A DNA stretch of 64,000 nt from Noviherbaspirillum cavernae (GCF_003590875.1 NZ_QYUN01000002.1:1984001-2048000); one strand, 5' to 3'; counted from the first letter of the stretch, positions 50,060 to 61,413 are shown. Numbers and translations: made by a program. Notes: a model not told the origin generated them from the sequence alone.

Positions 50060-50529
50060 TACTGCCCCGCTGGCTGGCTCGCGTCATTGGCGCTACGCAT
50101 GGTACACATCAGTTCCGCCTCGACTGCCACCTGCCCATCCACCGTGCCCTGTGCCTTGTATTTCCAGATGCCGCGTGCGGTACGCAAAATCTCCACCTGC
50201 ATCTTGAGCTGATCACCCGGCTCGACCGGCCTCTTGAAACGCGCACCATCGATGCCGACAAAATAGACCACGCTGTTGTCATCAGGTTTTTGCCCCATCG
50301 TCAAAAAGGACAATAGCGCGGCAGTTTGCGCCAGCGCTTCGATCATCAATACGCCCGGCATCACCGGTTTGTGCGGAAAATGTCCGTTGAAAAACTCTTC
50401 GTTGATGGTAACGTTCTTGATCGCGGTAATCGACTTGCCAGACTCCCATTCCAGCACCCGATCAACCAGCAAGAGCGGATAACGGTGCGGAAGGTATTGT
50501 TTTATTTGATTGATATCGAGACTATTCAT
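50059..50529 (-). CDS. fabZ: 3-hydroxyacyl-[ACP] dehydratase FabZ
   Basis: This 156-residue hotdog enzyme dehydrates 3-hydroxyacyl-ACP and draws on the same substrate pool as LpxA and Lpx[14 protein letters not shown] is at 13-25, and active-site His50 and Glu64 in [20 protein letters not shown] are spread over 49-68. The start at 50529 overlaps the lpxD stop; the longer frame was rejected. Confidence 0.97.
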   Translation of the reverse strand: MNSLDINQIKQYLPHRYPLLLVDRVLEWESGKSITAIKNVTINEEFFNGHFPHKPVMPGVLMIEALAQTAALLSFLTMGQKPDDNSVVYFVGIDGARFKRPVEPGDQLKMQVEILRTARGIWKYKAQGTVDGQVAVEAELMCTMRSANDASQPAGQ

Positions 50530-51577
50530 TGCTATTTCCGGTAAGCGATTTGAGCGTTTTTTCCAGCTCGCGGATTTTCTCACGCATTGATGAGAGGTTG
50601 CGCACAATTGCGGCAGATTTTTCCCATTCGGCATTTTTAGCGAGTGGATAGAACCCCGTATATTGCCCCGGCTCGAGTAACGAACGAGACACCATACTGC
50701 CTGAAGAAACATGCACGTTATCGACAATGGTCAAATGCCCCAGCACCATTGCCGCGCCGCCGAAGGTACAGAACTTCCCGATCTTCGCGCTTCCCGCGAC
50801 ACCAACACAGCCCGCCATCGCCGTATGCGCACCGATATGACAGTTGTGGCCGATCTGAATCTGATTATCAAGCTTGACGCCGTCCTCGATGACGGTATCT
50901 TCCAGCGCCCCTCGGTCGATGGTCGTGTTGGCACCGACCTCGACGTCATTGCCAATGACTACCTTCCCCGTTTGTGGAATCTTGATCCAGACGCCACGCT
51001 CATTGGCAAAGCCAAAGCCATCCGCTCCAATTACCGCGCCGGAATGAATGATTCCCCGCTCGCCGATTTCGCAAGCGCCGTGAAACACCACATGTGCATA
51101 AAAGTGCGTCAATGCCCCGATTCTTGCTGCACGGCCGACAAAGCACCCCGCATCAATGACTGCATGGTCTGCGATGACAACATCTGCTTCGATAACGGCG
51201 TGCGGCCCGATGCAGGCAGTTGATGCCACCTGAGCAGACGGATGCACAGCGGCGGTTGGATGGATCCCCGGAACGACTGGAGTCGCGCGCTGTTCGACAA
51301 ACAATTGCGCGGCTTTCGCAAAATACGCGTATGGATTCTCGGTGATGATGCGCGCACCTTGATAGTCCGCACCGATGGCTGCATCATCCGCAGATGAAAT
51401 GATCAGCGCAGCTGCTTTGGTCTGCGCGGCCTGCGTACGCAGTTTTGGATTGGAGAGGAATGTGATATGTGACGCATCAGCGTCACTCAGGGATGCGATG
51501 CCGGATATCTCAATGTCCGCATCGCCGATCAGTTGGCCTCCCAAGCGTTCGACCAATTTTCCCAGCCGACTGCTCAT
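50522..51577 (-). CDS. lpxD: UDP-3-O-(3-hydroxyacyl)glucosamine N-acyltransferase
   Basis: This 351-residue trimeric beta-helix acyltransferase is the third step of lipid A synthesis. The N-terminal uridine-binding part is about 1-100, hexapeptide repeats about 105-310 with the catalytic His in [11 protein letters not shown], and a C-terminal coiled tail is [16 protein letters not shown]. It is 17 bases after skp. Confidence 0.97.
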   Translation of the reverse strand: MSSRLGKLVERLGGQLIGDADIEISGIASLSDADASHITFLSNPKLRTQAAQTKAAALIISSADDAAIGADYQGARIITENPYAYFAKAAQLFVEQRATPVVPGIHPTAAVHPSAQVASTACIGPHAVIEADVVIADHAVIDAGCFVGRAARIGALTHFYAHVVFHGACEIGERGIIHSGAVIGADGFGFANERGVWIKIPQTGKVVIGNDVEVGANTTIDRGALEDTVIEDGVKLDNQIQIGHNCHIGAHTAMAGCVGVAGSAKIGKFCTFGGAAMVLGHLTIVDNVHVSSGSMVSRSLLEPGQYTGFYPLAKNAEWEKSAAIVRNLSSMREKIRELEKTLKSLTGNSNE

Positions 51578-51594
51578 GTTGGCCTCTTCCTTGG

Positions 51595-52122
51595 TTACTT
51601 GCCGTTAAGCGCCTTGAGCACCTTGTCGGTGATGTCAATCCGCGGGCTGGCATATACCGCTTCCTGGAATACGATGTCGTACTTTTCCGCTTCGGCAATC
51701 TGCTTGATGACCTTATTGGTGCGTTCCAATACGATCGCCAACTCTTCGTTACGGCGCTGATTCAAATCCTCGCGGAACTCGCGTTGCTTGCGCTGAAAAT
51801 CCTTGTCCAGATCAGCCAGCTCACGCTGGCGCTTGATGCGATCCGATTCGGACAGAACAGCCGCATCCTTATCCAGTTTATCGGACATGCCCTTGAGTCG
51901 CGCCGCCATTTCCTGCAAATCCTTGTCTCGGCGTGAAAACTCTTGTTCGATTTTCGCTTGTGCCGTTTTTGCAGGAGCTGCTTCACGGAAGATGCGCTCA
52001 GTGCTGACAAATCCGATCCTGGTATCTTGAGCCTGAGCATTCAACAGCGGGAGCAGAAACGCCCCGAGCAACACCGCGTGTTTAGGCATCATCAATGCTT
52101 TGGAAAGAAACTTCAAGGTCAT
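51595..52122 (-). CDS. skp: periplasmic chaperone Skp/OmpH
   Basis: This 175-residue protein escorts outer-membrane proteins to BamA. It has a signal peptide to about residue 31 (LNAQA|Q), then the OmpH core RIGFVSTERIFREA and a long charged coiled-coil arm (FSRRDKDLQEMAARLKGM onward). The open frame begins with TTG at 52131, but ATG 52122 fits better; an internal ATG at 52092 would also leave a signal peptide. It directly follows bamA. Confidence 0.93.
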   Translation of the reverse strand: MTLKFLSKALMMPKHAVLLGAFLLPLLNAQAQDTRIGFVSTERIFREAAPAKTAQAKIEQEFSRRDKDLQEMAARLKGMSDKLDKDAAVLSESDRIKRQRELADLDKDFQRKQREFREDLNQRRNEELAIVLERTNKVIKQIAEAEKYDIVFQEAVYASPRIDITDKVLKALNGK

Positions 52123-52159
52123 TCTCCGCAATTCAAAATACTATTATGCCATTTGGCGA

Positions 52160-54520
52160 TCAGAAGCCTGTGCCAAGCTGAAACTGGAACTGCTGCTGCT
52201 TGTCTTCAGGTTTTGCATTCAACGGCTTGCCGTAACTCAGCTTCAAAGGGCCAATTGGTGAAACCCACGTGATACCGATGCCGGCAGAATACCTCAATTC
52301 CGATAGTTGAATCCTTTGCCCCTCCCCAAATACATTACCCGCATCTGCGAAGGTAAACCAGCGCAATGTACGATCATTGCCGGAACCCGGGAACGGAAAC
52401 TGAAGCTCGACATTGGCAATAAGTCGGGATGATCCACCCAGCGGATCGCCATTGTCGGAAGAACGCGGGCCAAGCGACGAGCCTTCATAGCCCCGCACAG
52501 ACCCGATACCACCGGCAAACCAGTTCTTGAAAATCGGATATGGCTTACCGCCAAAGCCACGACCATAGTCAACTTCACCGTTCAGCGCCAAAGTCATTGT
52601 CCGGAACAGCGGCTTGAAATACTGATCCGAGTAGATCGCACGGTAATACTGCAAGCTGCCGCCCGGTGCCACTTCCAGGTTCGCTCGCTGGAGGCGGCCG
52701 GTGGTCGGGACCAAGGCGCTGTCGCGACTATCGCGCTGCCAAGCCACCGTCAGAGGAAAACTCGTCGTCTTCGCGGTATGTGTGCCAGGCACACTGGCAT
52801 CGTCGCCGAATTGCGACACATAATCCCGATAGACCACCGGACTGTCATTGTGGCCGGGCACGCCAAGGAAAGTGGTCACCTTCGTCTGCTCGACTCCCGC
52901 GCCAAAATACACGGTGTCCACTTCAGAAAACGGCACACCGAACTTGATGTCCGCCCCATTGGTTTTGATCTCGTAATCGCCCGTATTGACTTCAGGCGGC
53001 CGGGTGGTCCGCGTGAACAGGTTATAGCTGCGGCTGATACCGTCATCGGTGAAATACGGATTGGTCTGGGAAAGTGCAATCGTCCGATTTCGCTTGCTGG
53101 TATTGACGTCAAGCCCGATCGTGTTGCCACTGCCAAATGCATTCGCCTGCTGGATCGAGCCCGTGAGCGTAAGCTTGTCGCTGCTCGAAAAACCAGCTCC
53201 CAGCAAAATATTGCCAGTGGGTTTCTCGGAAACGGTCATGTTGACATCCACCTGATCCGTATTGCCCGGCACTTCGGGAGTCTCGATGTTGACTTCCTTG
53301 AAGTAGCCCAACCGGTCAACACGGTCGCGTGACAAGCGGATTTTTTCGCCGTCATACCACGAATCTTCAAACTGCCTGAATTCCCGCCGGATGACTTCAT
53401 CGCGCGTCTTGTTGTTGCCGACAATATTGATATTCCGCACATAGACACGCTTGCCTGGATCAATCAGCACCGTGAAGCTGACTTCTTTCTTCTCGCGGTT
53501 GATATCCGGATTCGCATTCACGTTGGCAAACGCGTAGCCGAAATTGCCCATCCGTTCGGAAATCTTCTTGACGCTCTCCGCCAGCTTTTCACCAGAATAG
53601 ACATCGCCCGCTTTAAGCTGCAGCAGAGATTTCAGTTCGTCTTCACGACCGAACATCTCGCCTTCCAGTTTCACACCCGAGACAGTGTATTTCTCGCCTT
53701 CATTGATATTGACCGTAATGTAGATATCTTTTTTGTCCGGCGTGATCGACACTTGGGTCGATTCGACCTGCATCTCGATGTAGCCGCGGTTCAGATAATA
53801 CGATTTCAGCGCTTCGATATCTCCGGTCAGTTTCTGCTTCGAATATTGATCCGCCTTGGTGTACCACGTGAACCAACCCGGCGTCCTCAGATTCAGAAGC
53901 CCTCGCAACTCGCTATCGCTGAAGGCCTTGTTGCCGACGATATTAATCTGCCTGATGCGCGCCACTTCCCCTTCATCTACGGCAAAAGTGATGTTCACGC
54001 GATTGCGCTCGATAGGAGTGACCGTCGTCGTGATCTGCACGCCGTACAAACCGCGCGACAAGTACTGACGCTTGAGTTCCTGCTCGGCACGATCGACCAG
54101 CGCCTTGTCGAAAATCCGCGACTCGCCCAACCCGATGTCTTTCAATGCCTTGGTCAGTTGCTCCTTGTCGAATTCCTTTGTTCCCGAGAAGTCAACGCCT
54201 GCGATCGATGGACGCTCCTCCACCATCACAACCAGAACATCGCCTTCGACTTCTATGCGCACATCCTTGAAGAAACCGGTGGCGTACAAGGCCTTGATGG
54301 CGGCTGCGCCTTTCTCATCGGTGTAGGTTTCACCAACGCGAACCGGCAGATAACTGAACACGGTACCCGCTTCGGTGCGTTGAATACCTTCGACACGAAT
54401 GTCTTTCACAGTGAAGGGATTGACCGCTAATGCCTGACCTGCACAGATGGAAAATGCAGCGATGGCAATGAGACGACGCGGGAATAAAGGCAGGAAGGAA
54501 CGCTCTGAATATAATTTCAT
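52160..54520 (-). CDS. bamA: outer-membrane protein assembly factor BamA
   Basis: This 786-residue Omp85 protein has a signal peptide to about residue 32 (GQALA), five POTRA domains at about 35-430, and a 16-strand barrel with the conserved VRGYEGSSLGPR loop (VRGF-like motif) and a C-terminal Phe. It inserts beta-barrel proteins in the outer membrane. The SD is weak, with an AT-rich leader of about 60 bases after rseP. Confidence 0.97.
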   Translation of the reverse strand: MKLYSERSFLPLFPRRLIAIAAFSICAGQALAVNPFTVKDIRVEGIQRTEAGTVFSYLPVRVGETYTDEKGAAAIKALYATGFFKDVRIEVEGDVLVVMVEERPSIAGVDFSGTKEFDKEQLTKALKDIGLGESRIFDKALVDRAEQELKRQYLSRGLYGVQITTTVTPIERNRVNITFAVDEGEVARIRQINIVGNKAFSDSELRGLLNLRTPGWFTWYTKADQYSKQKLTGDIEALKSYYLNRGYIEMQVESTQVSITPDKKDIYITVNINEGEKYTVSGVKLEGEMFGREDELKSLLQLKAGDVYSGEKLAESVKKISERMGNFGYAFANVNANPDINREKKEVSFTVLIDPGKRVYVRNINIVGNNKTRDEVIRREFRQFEDSWYDGEKIRLSRDRVDRLGYFKEVNIETPEVPGNTDQVDVNMTVSEKPTGNILLGAGFSSSDKLTLTGSIQQANAFGSGNTIGLDVNTSKRNRTIALSQTNPYFTDDGISRSYNLFTRTTRPPEVNTGDYEIKTNGADIKFGVPFSEVDTVYFGAGVEQTKVTTFLGVPGHNDSPVVYRDYVSQFGDDASVPGTHTAKTTSFPLTVAWQRDSRDSALVPTTGRLQRANLEVAPGGSLQYYRAIYSDQYFKPLFRTMTLALNGEVDYGRGFGGKPYPIFKNWFAGGIGSVRGYEGSSLGPRSSDNGDPLGGSSRLIANVELQFPFPGSGNDRTLRWFTFADAGNVFGEGQRIQLSELRYSAGIGITWVSPIGPLKLSYGKPLNAKPEDKQQQFQFQLGTGF

Positions 54521-54580
54521 TGGTTATATTGTTATCAATGCTTTTATCAGTCGCGCCCGTTGGGCATCGCCGACAGAAGC

Positions 54581-55948
54581 TTACGACATGAGCCGAACTA
54601 TGTCATTGAAGACAGCGATTGCCATCAAGGTCATCAGGATGCCCACACCGGCTCGCTGGGCAATTTCTCCGAACCGCTCGGGAATCGGCCGCCCGGTCAA
54701 AATTTCCAGCGAATAATACAGTAAAAGCCCCCCATCTAAAACCGGGATGGGAAGCAGGTTCATGACGCCCAGACTGATACTGATAAAGGCGATAAACGTC
54801 AGGTAGCTGATGAGGCCGATACGCGCAGTCTGACCAGCGTAATCCGCTATGGTGATCGGCCCGGTAATATTCTTCCAGGAAACTTCACCGATGAGCATTC
54901 TACCAAGCATCTTGAGCGTAAGCACACTGGTATCCCACGTCCTTTTGACGCCTTTACCCAAGGCGGCGAGCGGAGGATCGCTGGCAATTGTCATTTCCGG
55001 CACGAGTGGAACCTCGACCATTACGCGTCCGAAGCTCTTTCCATTTTTGGTAACCAAATCCGGAATCACCATCGTGGCAAACTCCTGCTGGTCGCGCCTA
55101 CCAACAATGTTGAGCGTCTTGCCGGCCGATACCCTCACAAGCTCAACAAATGCCAGGCCATCATCTATCCGCGAGCCATTTACTTCAAGGACGAGATCCC
55201 CTTCCTGCAATCCCGCCCGCATCGCAGGTCCGTCAGGAAGAATCTTGCCAAGGACTGGTTTCGGTCGCGCCAGATCCACGCCAAGCTTCTGGAGAAAATC
55301 ACTCTCAAGGTCTGACGTAGAGAGCCCATCGAGTTCGAGAGTAATCACACCCACCTGACTACGATCCGATACGCCATTGGTGGATCGCTGAATGTCCAGC
55401 CGAGCCGGCACCTTGTCAATTGCCAACTGCAGCAACTTCCAGCGCATATCGGACCAGATCGTCACTGGCTCGCCATTGACTGCAGTAATAAGTTCACCAC
55501 CGCGCAAACCAGCCTGGTAGGCAGCGGTGTTCTCTGGCACAGCCCGCAGGCGCGGTGTCGGCTCAGGAATGCCGTAGCTGTACAGGCAAGCAAATACCGC
55601 GATTGCAAGAATGAAGTTCGCAAGCGGCCCGGCGGCAACAATCGCAATTCGCTTCCAGACCGACTGTCGTGTGAATTCCCGTTTGAGATCTTCGGCAGAC
55701 AGCGCGTTCACGTCCTGTTCACGCGCGTCCAGCATTTTCACGTATCCACCGAGCGGCAATGCGGAGATTGCCCACTCTGTCTGGTCCGGACCGAAACGGC
55801 GGGAATAAACGATCTTTCCCATCCCCACAGAGAAGCGCAACACCTTGACGCCGCACCAGCGCGCAACCCAATAATGTCCCAGCTCGTGCACCACAATCAG
55901 CACACCAAGAGCTACGACGAAAGCAATCAAGGTCTGCAGCAGAGTCAT
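54581..55948 (-). CDS. rseP: site-2 intramembrane metalloprotease RseP
   Basis: This 455-residue S2P protease cleaves the anti-sigma factor RseA and remnant signal peptides. HELGH at 21-25 lies in the first membrane helix, there are two periplasmic PDZ domains at about 125-310, and PVLDGG sits near the C-terminus in the third helix. The start ATG is 12 bases after dxr. It is next to bamA as in most betaproteobacteria, tying envelope stress sensing to the assembly genes. Confidence 0.96.
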   Translation of the reverse strand: MTLLQTLIAFVVALGVLIVVHELGHYWVARWCGVKVLRFSVGMGKIVYSRRFGPDQTEWAISALPLGGYVKMLDAREQDVNALSAEDLKREFTRQSVWKRIAIVAAGPLANFILAIAVFACLYSYGIPEPTPRLRAVPENTAAYQAGLRGGELITAVNGEPVTIWSDMRWKLLQLAIDKVPARLDIQRSTNGVSDRSQVGVITLELDGLSTSDLESDFLQKLGVDLARPKPVLGKILPDGPAMRAGLQEGDLVLEVNGSRIDDGLAFVELVRVSAGKTLNIVGRRDQQEFATMVIPDLVTKNGKSFGRVMVEVPLVPEMTIASDPPLAALGKGVKRTWDTSVLTLKMLGRMLIGEVSWKNITGPITIADYAGQTARIGLISYLTFIAFISISLGVMNLLPIPVLDGGLLLYYSLEILTGRPIPERFGEIAQRAGVGILMTLMAIAVFNDIVRLMS

Positions 55949-55960
55949 GATCAGTAGACC

Positions 55961-57130
55961 TTACTGAATAAAAGAGTATGCGGCCTCGCGCGCACAGCGG
56001 TCCTGCTCCAAGAGTCCGACTATATCTGTAATTTCGCCATGGGGTACTCGGTCCATCACTTGCGCTATCAACCGATCGATCATTCTGAATCCGATGCGGC
56101 GGTCGAGGAAAGCCTGGACCGCAACCTCATTAGCGGCATTCAGTATGGCAGGAGCGGTTCCGCCAGCCAACAGGGCGTCATATGCGAGCTTCAGGCACGG
56201 GAAGCGATTGAAATCGGGGCGCTCGAATGCCAACGGCCCTGCCCTCACCAAATCGACGGCATCCACACCGGACGCAACCCGATCAGGATAGGCCAAGGCA
56301 TGCGCGATCGGCGTGCGCATGTCGGGATTTCCGAGTTGCGCAAGTATCGAGCCATCCACATAAGACACCATGGAATGGATCACGCTTTGCGGATGAATGA
56401 CGACTTCAATCTTGTCCGGAGCCGCGCCGAAGAGCCAATGCGCCTCGATCACTTCCAACCCCTTGTTCATCATGGTGGCGGAGTCCACCGAAATCTTGCG
56501 GCCCATCACCCAGTTCGGATGCGCGATTGCCTCCTCCGGTGTTACGGTATCGAGCGTTTCAACAGCACGCGCACGGAACGGTCCGCCCGATGCCGTGAGC
56601 AGGATTTTTGCGACACCGCATTCCGATAACGACCTCTGATGAAGCGTCGGCAAACATTGGAAAATGGCATTGTGTTCGCTGTCGATCGGCAGCAGCATTG
56701 CGCGGTTTTCAGCAACTGCATCCATGAACAGGCGCCCCGACATGACCAGTGCTTCCTTGTTCGCCAGCAATACTTTTTTACCTGAACGTGCCGCTGCCAA
56801 GGTCGGGGCCAAACCTGCTGCACCGACGATTGCTGCCATCACGGCATCGCATTCCCCCGCACTTGCAACAGCGCATAAAGCAGTCTCGCCATATTCGACC
56901 ACCGTCATCACACCCTTTTGCTTCAAGGAATGTGCCAGTTGGCCGGCTGCATCCGCAGATCCAACCACTGCAACTTGTGGCCGAAACCGTTCGCATTGCA
57001 AGGCAAGCTCCTCCACCCGGGAATGTGCCGTCAATGCGTAAACACGATAACGATCCGGGTGACGCGCCAAAACATCCAGTGTCGAGACACCGATCGAACC
57101 GGTCGATCCAAGAATCGTAATTTGTTGCAT
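55961..57130 (-). CDS. dxr: 1-deoxy-D-xylulose 5-phosphate reductoisomerase
   Basis: This 389-residue NADPH enzyme forms MEP in the non-mevalonate isoprenoid pathway, which feeds UppS nearby. The NADPH loop is GSTGSIG at 8-14, with [16 protein letters not shown] and [19 protein letters not shown] as further landmarks. The start at 57130 ([10 protein letters not shown]) is the family start; the longer frame was rejected. It is 16 bases after cdsA. Confidence 0.97.
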   Translation of the reverse strand: MQQITILGSTGSIGVSTLDVLARHPDRYRVYALTAHSRVEELALQCERFRPQVAVVGSADAAGQLAHSLKQKGVMTVVEYGETALCAVASAGECDAVMAAIVGAAGLAPTLAAARSGKKVLLANKEALVMSGRLFMDAVAENRAMLLPIDSEHNAIFQCLPTLHQRSLSECGVAKILLTASGGPFRARAVETLDTVTPEEAIAHPNWVMGRKISVDSATMMNKGLEVIEAHWLFGAAPDKIEVVIHPQSVIHSMVSYVDGSILAQLGNPDMRTPIAHALAYPDRVASGVDAVDLVRAGPLAFERPDFNRFPCLKLAYDALLAGGTAPAILNAANEVAVQAFLDRRIGFRMIDRLIAQVMDRVPHGEITDIVGLLEQDRCAREAAYSFIQ

Positions 57131-57146
57131 CCTGCCGACACCTATC

Positions 57147-57965
57147 CTAGAGCCACGAATCAAACAGGACCGCGAGCGGCAGCACTGGTATCAATGCATC
57201 GCTGCGGTCGAGAATGCCGCCGTGCCCGGGCAACAGATTGCTGCTGTCTTTCATCCCGGCGCGGCGCTTGAGCTGGGATTCGAACAAGTCTCCCACAATA
57301 CTGGCCATGACGAGCAAGGTCATCACGATCAAAAATCCGAGCGTGCCCCATTTCGCGTGAACTTTCGGCGCAAAGCTGTCGCCTAGTTGGGGAACCGCCA
57401 TGCTACCAGCCGCGACAACCAGGACCGCAATCCAGCCTCCGATGGCGCCCTCCCAGGACTTCCCGGGCGAAATGGAAGGAGCGAGCTTATGTTTGCCAAA
57501 CGCCTTGCCCGCAAAATACGCTCCGATATCGGCGACCCATACGATGGCCATCACGGAAAGCAGATACGCTGGAGAATGTTGAAACAAAACGGCAATCGCG
57601 ATGAAACAGCCGAGAATTGCAATGCCGTACAAGCCATTCAGCAAGCGATTGCGAAAACCTTCCATTGGCGGTAAGCCAAGCGCCAACGACGGTGCAAGGC
57701 GGATCGCCCAGATTGCGGCGCACAGAGCAAAGAGCAACGTTGTTCTGGACAAATCGCCCTTGACCAGCACAAAAACAAATGCTGCGGTCCAAATCAGTGC
57801 ACCGATTACCGGCTGCTTGTTACCGAACAGGCGAAAGCTTTCCCATGCCGCGGCGGCAAAAAAGGCTGCGGTTACCAGTGTGACGAAAAGAAACGATCGG
57901 GAGAATAGAACAGAAAGCAATACCGCTAATAACACCAACGCAGTGGCAACACGCGTTCTCAGCAT
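57147..57965 (-). CDS. cdsA: phosphatidate cytidylyltransferase
   Basis: This 272-residue inner-membrane enzyme makes CDP-diacylglycerol. It has about eight membrane helices and the C-terminal signature [19 protein letters not shown] leading into LDRSDAL, which holds the metal-binding Asp residues. The ATG shares one base with the uppS stop (TAATG). Confidence 0.96.
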   Translation of the reverse strand: MLRTRVATALVLLAVLLSVLFSRSFLFVTLVTAAFFAAAAWESFRLFGNKQPVIGALIWTAAFVFVLVKGDLSRTTLLFALCAAIWAIRLAPSLALGLPPMEGFRNRLLNGLYGIAILGCFIAIAVLFQHSPAYLLSVMAIVWVADIGAYFAGKAFGKHKLAPSISPGKSWEGAIGGWIAVLVVAAGSMAVPQLGDSFAPKVHAKWGTLGFLIVMTLLVMASIVGDLFESQLKRRAGMKDSSNLLPGHGGILDRSDALIPVLPLAVLFDSWL

Positions 57966-58723
57966 TATGATGCCTTTTTCTGTTCGATCAGCTGCTCGCT
58001 GGTACGCCCGAATCGTCGCTCGCGTTCGCGGTACGAGATGATGGCCGCATCAAGTGCCACAGCATCAAAATCAGGCCAGTATGTATCGGTGAAATACAGT
58101 TCCGTATAGGCGAGCTGCCACAGGAGAAAATTGGAAATCCGTTCCTCGCCACCGGTGCGTATGAACAGGTCGGGCTCGGGGGCATAGGCCATTGCCAGAT
58201 AAGGCGCCAGTTGATCCTCCGAAAAACCGGTTGCGCCGGGGTTCGCCGCAAGCATTTTTTCGACCGCCTGCATGATATCCCAGCGCCCCCCGTAATTTGC
58301 ACAAATCGTAACCGTCAGTCGTCGATTGTTGGCCGTTCGACGTTCCGCGCCTGCAATAAGAGTTTGCAAATTCGCGTCAAACCGGCTCAAGTCTCCAATG
58401 ACTTTGAGACGGATATCATTGGCATGCATCTTCGCGACTTCGCGCTCCAGTGCGGTAACAAACAGGCGCATCAGAAGCGACACCTCATCCGCCGGACGAC
58501 GCCAGTTCTCCGAACTGAATGCAAACAGTGTCAAATATTCGACACCGCGCACGATGCAGGCCTCGACCACGCTGCGTACGGCTTCCACACCTTTTCCATG
58601 CCCAGCCACGCGTGGAAGGAAACGCTTGGTTGCCCAGCGTCCGTTGCCATCCATGATGATGGCGATGTGACGCGGCACCGAAGAAATTTCCGGTACCGCT
58701 TGCGTTGAGCTCAAATGCGTCAT
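57965..58723 (-). CDS. uppS: undecaprenyl diphosphate synthase
   Basis: This 252-residue cis-prenyltransferase makes the C55 carrier lipid for peptidoglycan and O-antigen. The catalytic Asp25 is in [10 protein letters not shown], with [22 protein letters not shown] and [11 protein letters not shown] conserved. It is co-transcribed with cdsA and dxr. Confidence 0.97.
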   Translation of the reverse strand: MTHLSSTQAVPEISSVPRHIAIIMDGNGRWATKRFLPRVAGHGKGVEAVRSVVEACIVRGVEYLTLFAFSSENWRRPADEVSLLMRLFVTALEREVAKMHANDIRLKVIGDLSRFDANLQTLIAGAERRTANNRRLTVTICANYGGRWDIMQAVEKMLAANPGATGFSEDQLAPYLAMAYAPEPDLFIRTGGEERISNFLLWQLAYTELYFTDTYWPDFDAVALDAAIISYRERERRFGRTSEQLIEQKKAS

Positions 58724-58766
58724 GAGAAATACAAAGCCGAAAAAGAAGGAGAAATCACGCCTGTAA

Positions 58767-59327
58767 TCAAACCGTTAGAAGCTCTTTTTCTTTATCTGTG
58801 ATCAGCTTGTCGACTTCTGCGACAAACTTGTCCGTGAGCTTCTGCACATCTTCCTGCGCACGACGCTCGTCGTCCTCGGAACAGGCCTTGTCCTTCAACA
58901 GCTTTTTGAGCGCCTCGTTCGCGTCCCGACGGATATTGCGAATCGCCACCTTGGCGTCTTCGCCCTCGCCTTTCACAAGCTTGACGATTTCTTTGCGCCG
59001 CTCTTCCGTAAGCGGAGGCGTTGGTACGCGAATCAGATCGCCTTGGGTTGACGGATTCAAGCCGAGATCGGATTCGCGAATGGCCTTCTCGACCACCGCG
59101 ACCATCTTCTTCTCCCACGGCTGAACGCCTATCGTGCGCGCGTCGATCAGGGTAACGTTGGCCACCTGCGTGATTTGCGTCGGTGTGCCGTAATAATCCA
59201 CCTGAATATGATCAAGAATGCCGGTATGGGCACGGCCGGTCCGAACCTTTGCCAGATCGGCCTTCAAGGTCTCGATCGATTTGTGCATTTTCTGATCGGC
59301 GTTTTTTTTAACGTCAACGACTGTCAT
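58767..59327 (-). CDS. frr: ribosome recycling factor
   Basis: This 186-residue two-domain protein splits post-termination ribosomes with EF-G. Typical are [21 protein letters not shown], read in pieces near 29-50, [19 protein letters not shown], and the C-terminal helix [14 protein letters not shown]. Length is normal, with a clear SD (GAGGAG). It lies between pyrH and uppS, as is usual. Confidence 0.98.
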   Translation of the reverse strand: MTVVDVKKNADQKMHKSIETLKADLAKVRTGRAHTGILDHIQVDYYGTPTQITQVANVTLIDARTIGVQPWEKKMVAVVEKAIRESDLGLNPSTQGDLIRVPTPPLTEERRKEIVKLVKGEGEDAKVAIRNIRRDANEALKKLLKDKACSEDDERRAQEDVQKLTDKFVAEVDKLITDKEKELLTV

Positions 59328-59362
59328 GTTGTTCTCCTCAATTGCAAGAGTATGGCTGAAGC

Positions 59363-60079
59363 TTAAACGTGAACGAGTGTGCCTTCGTCCTCCCCCATGA
59401 TCAAGCGCTTCAGTGCTCCGGGCTTGACGATGGAGAAGACCTTGATCGGCAGTTTCTGATCACGGCACAGTGCGAACGCTGTCGCGTCCATCACTTGCAG
59501 GTGCTTGGCAATCGCTTCATCGAACGTAATTGTCGAGTAGCGCGTTGCATTGCGATCCTTGTTGGGGTCGGCGCTATAAACACCATCGACCTTGGTCGCT
59601 TTCAATACGATTTCGGCACCGATTTCCGAACCGCGCAATGCGGCAGCAGTATCTGTGGTGAAAAAGGGATTGCCTGTACCGGCAGCAAACACAACAATCT
59701 TGCCCTCTTCCAGATATTGCAGCGCCTTGGGCCGAACGTAAGGTTCCACAACTTGTTCAATGGCAATCGCGGACATGACGCGTGCCGTGATGCCAACCTG
59801 GCGCATTGCGTCAGCAAGCGCCAGCGAATTCATCACGGTTGCCAGCATGCCCATGTAGTCGGCCGTTGCGCGGTCCATGCCCTGCGCTCCGGGTGCCACA
59901 CCGCGAAAAATATTACCTCCGCCAATGACGATAGCCAGCTCAACGCCGAGATTCGCCACTTCGGCCACGTCTGCCACCATGCGCTCGATGGTGGAACGAT
60001 TGATGCCATATGCATCATCGCCCATTAAAGCTTCACCGGAGAGTTTGAGGAGGACGCGCTTGTAAGCTGGTTTTGTCAT
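59363..60079 (-). CDS. pyrH: uridylate kinase
   Basis: This 238-residue UMP kinase of the amino-acid kinase fold forms [12 protein letters not shown] is near the N-terminus, with [23 protein letters not shown] and [13 protein letters not shown] as family marks. The ATG at 60079 was chosen over the longer frame. About 326 bases separate it from tsf, so it probably has its own promoter. Confidence 0.97.
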   Translation of the reverse strand: MTKPAYKRVLLKLSGEALMGDDAYGINRSTIERMVADVAEVANLGVELAIVIGGGNIFRGVAPGAQGMDRATADYMGMLATVMNSLALADAMRQVGITARVMSAIAIEQVVEPYVRPKALQYLEEGKIVVFAAGTGNPFFTTDTAAALRGSEIGAEIVLKATKVDGVYSADPNKDRNATRYSTITFDEAIAKHLQVMDATAFALCRDQKLPIKVFSIVKPGALKRLIMGEDEGTLVHV

Positions 60080-60373
60080 GAGACTAGACTCCTTTGATGT
60101 CCGGTTCAATTTGGTAATCGGTATTACCCGATCTCATCATCTGTCAGCCATTGTGAGGCTGAAGGATGGATGAAATCCAGTGTGGATATTGCACACCGCT
60201 ATCGATACAACTGCAAATCTGCCAACTGCAAATCCGCTTCACCAGCAATGATCAATCAACTTGGCCATCGCACGCAATCGCTGCTGCCTGGATTGCCCTG
60301 TGACGCGAAGTTTCATGAATTGCAATATCAACAACGCGCATTTCCAAGTGATCCGGCAGATTGAATCACCTAG
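60080..60373. other. pyrH upstream region with hairpin and tandem repeat
   Basis: No gene is supported here. On the pyrH side a hairpin TCAGCC/GGCTGA (60144-60162, 7-base loop) and a GGTAAT/ATTACC pairing lie in the presumed leader. Further toward tsf is an imperfect tandem 15-mer (next entry). A small plus-strand frame at 60170 is not gene-like. Confidence 0.5.
60209..60238. repeat. imperfect 15-bp tandem repeat
   Basis: AACTGCAAATCTGCC (60209-60223) is followed directly by AACTGCAAATCCGCT, 13 of 15 bases identical. It lies in the pyrH-tsf gap. It may be a regulator site or simple slippage duplication. Confidence 0.6.
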
Positions 60374-60394
60374 AAAAACGGGCCTTTCGGCCCG
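60374..60394 (-). terminator. intrinsic terminator after tsf
   Basis: On the minus strand CGGGCC-GAAA-GGCCCG is followed by TTTTT, 12 bases past the tsf stop. A compact GNRA-capped stem with a U-tract is a strong terminator, implying that pyrH is started separately. Confidence 0.92.
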
Positions 60395-60405
60395 CTTTGT
60401 CCTGC

Positions 60406-61287
60406 TTACATCTGCTTGGCTGCGGCAACTTGCGCGGCCACTTCGGCAGCAAAGTCATCCTGTTTCTTCTCGATGCCCTCGCCGACAACATACATCGTGA
60501 ATGCTTTCACGGTTGTATTGACGGCCTTGAGCATTTGCTCAACCGTTTGCTTGTCGTTCTTGACGAACGGCTGATTGAACAGGGAAACTTCCTTCAGATA
60601 CTTCTGCACAGTGCCTTCGACCATCTTGGCAACAATGTCAGCCGGCTTCCCGGATTCGGCCGCCTTCTGCGACGCGATCGAACGCTCTTTTTCAATCAGA
60701 TCCGCCGGCACGTCGTTGGCGGACAGTGCGACCGGCTTCATTGCTGCCACATGCATTGCCACGTCCTTGCCAACCTGCTCGTCCGCACCGTCGTATTCGA
60801 CCAGCACGCCAATGCGAGTACCATGCAGGTACGAAGTCAGTTTGGCACCGGTTTCATAACGCTTGAAGCGACGAATCGACATGTTTTCGCCGATCTTGCC
60901 AACCAAGGCTGCACGCACTTCGTCGACGGTCTTGCCATCCAGCGGCAAAGCTGACAGTGCTGCAACGTCAGCCGGATTCTTTTCCGCGACCAGCTTTGCA
61001 ACGGCATTGGCGAGACCGATGAATTCTTCGTTCTTGGTCACAAAGTCGGTTTCGCAGTTGACTTCAACAATCGCACCCACGCCCCCCGAAATAAATGTTG
61101 TGATCACGCCTTCCGCCGTGATGCGCGAAGCAGCCTTGGACGCCTTGCTGCCCAGCTTGACGCGCAGGATCTCTTCCGCCCGAGCCAGATCGCCGTCCGC
61201 TTCTGTCAGAGCCTTTTTGCATTCCATCATGGGCGCGTCAGTCTTTGCGCGCAGTTCACCTACCATCGCTGCAGTAATTGCCGCCAT
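60406..61287 (-). CDS. tsf: translation elongation factor Ts
   Basis: This 293-residue nucleotide-exchange factor for EF-Tu has the N-terminal [17 protein letters not shown], the DFV motif in [11 protein letters not shown], and the C-terminal dimerisation part. The SD AGGAG is well placed. It follows rpsB across an attenuator-like hairpin, as in E. coli. Confidence 0.98.
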   Translation of the reverse strand: MAAITAAMVGELRAKTDAPMMECKKALTEADGDLARAEEILRVKLGSKASKAASRITAEGVITTFISGGVGAIVEVNCETDFVTKNEEFIGLANAVAKLVAEKNPADVAALSALPLDGKTVDEVRAALVGKIGENMSIRRFKRYETGAKLTSYLHGTRIGVLVEYDGADEQVGKDVAMHVAAMKPVALSANDVPADLIEKERSIASQKAAESGKPADIVAKMVEGTVQKYLKEVSLFNQPFVKNDKQTVEQMLKAVNTTVKAFTMYVVGEGIEKKQDDFAAEVAAQVAAAKQM

Positions 61288-61353
61288 GTCATTCTCCTAA
61301 TTCAATGAGCGCCATCAGACGCCTTCAATCAACATACCCTCACGCCTGTTCGA

Positions 61354-61386
61354 AAAAAAGGGGCGAACAGCTGTTGCCCCTTTTTT
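61354..61386 (-). terminator. rpsB-tsf intercistronic terminator/attenuator
   Basis: AAAAAAGGGGC (61354-61364) pairs with GCCCCTTTTTT (61376-61386), with U-tracts on both strands. The 11-base loop contains the palindrome AACAGCTGTT. It likely reduces tsf transcription relative to rpsB. Confidence 0.85.
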
Positions 61387-61413
61387 GCCGCCTGTGGCGC
61401 ATCAGCCGCGGGC

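Noticed and set aside
60170..60364. 64-codon plus-strand open frame upstream of pyrH
   Set aside because: Repetitive translation from the tandem 15-mer, no Shine-Dalgarno sequence, no family.
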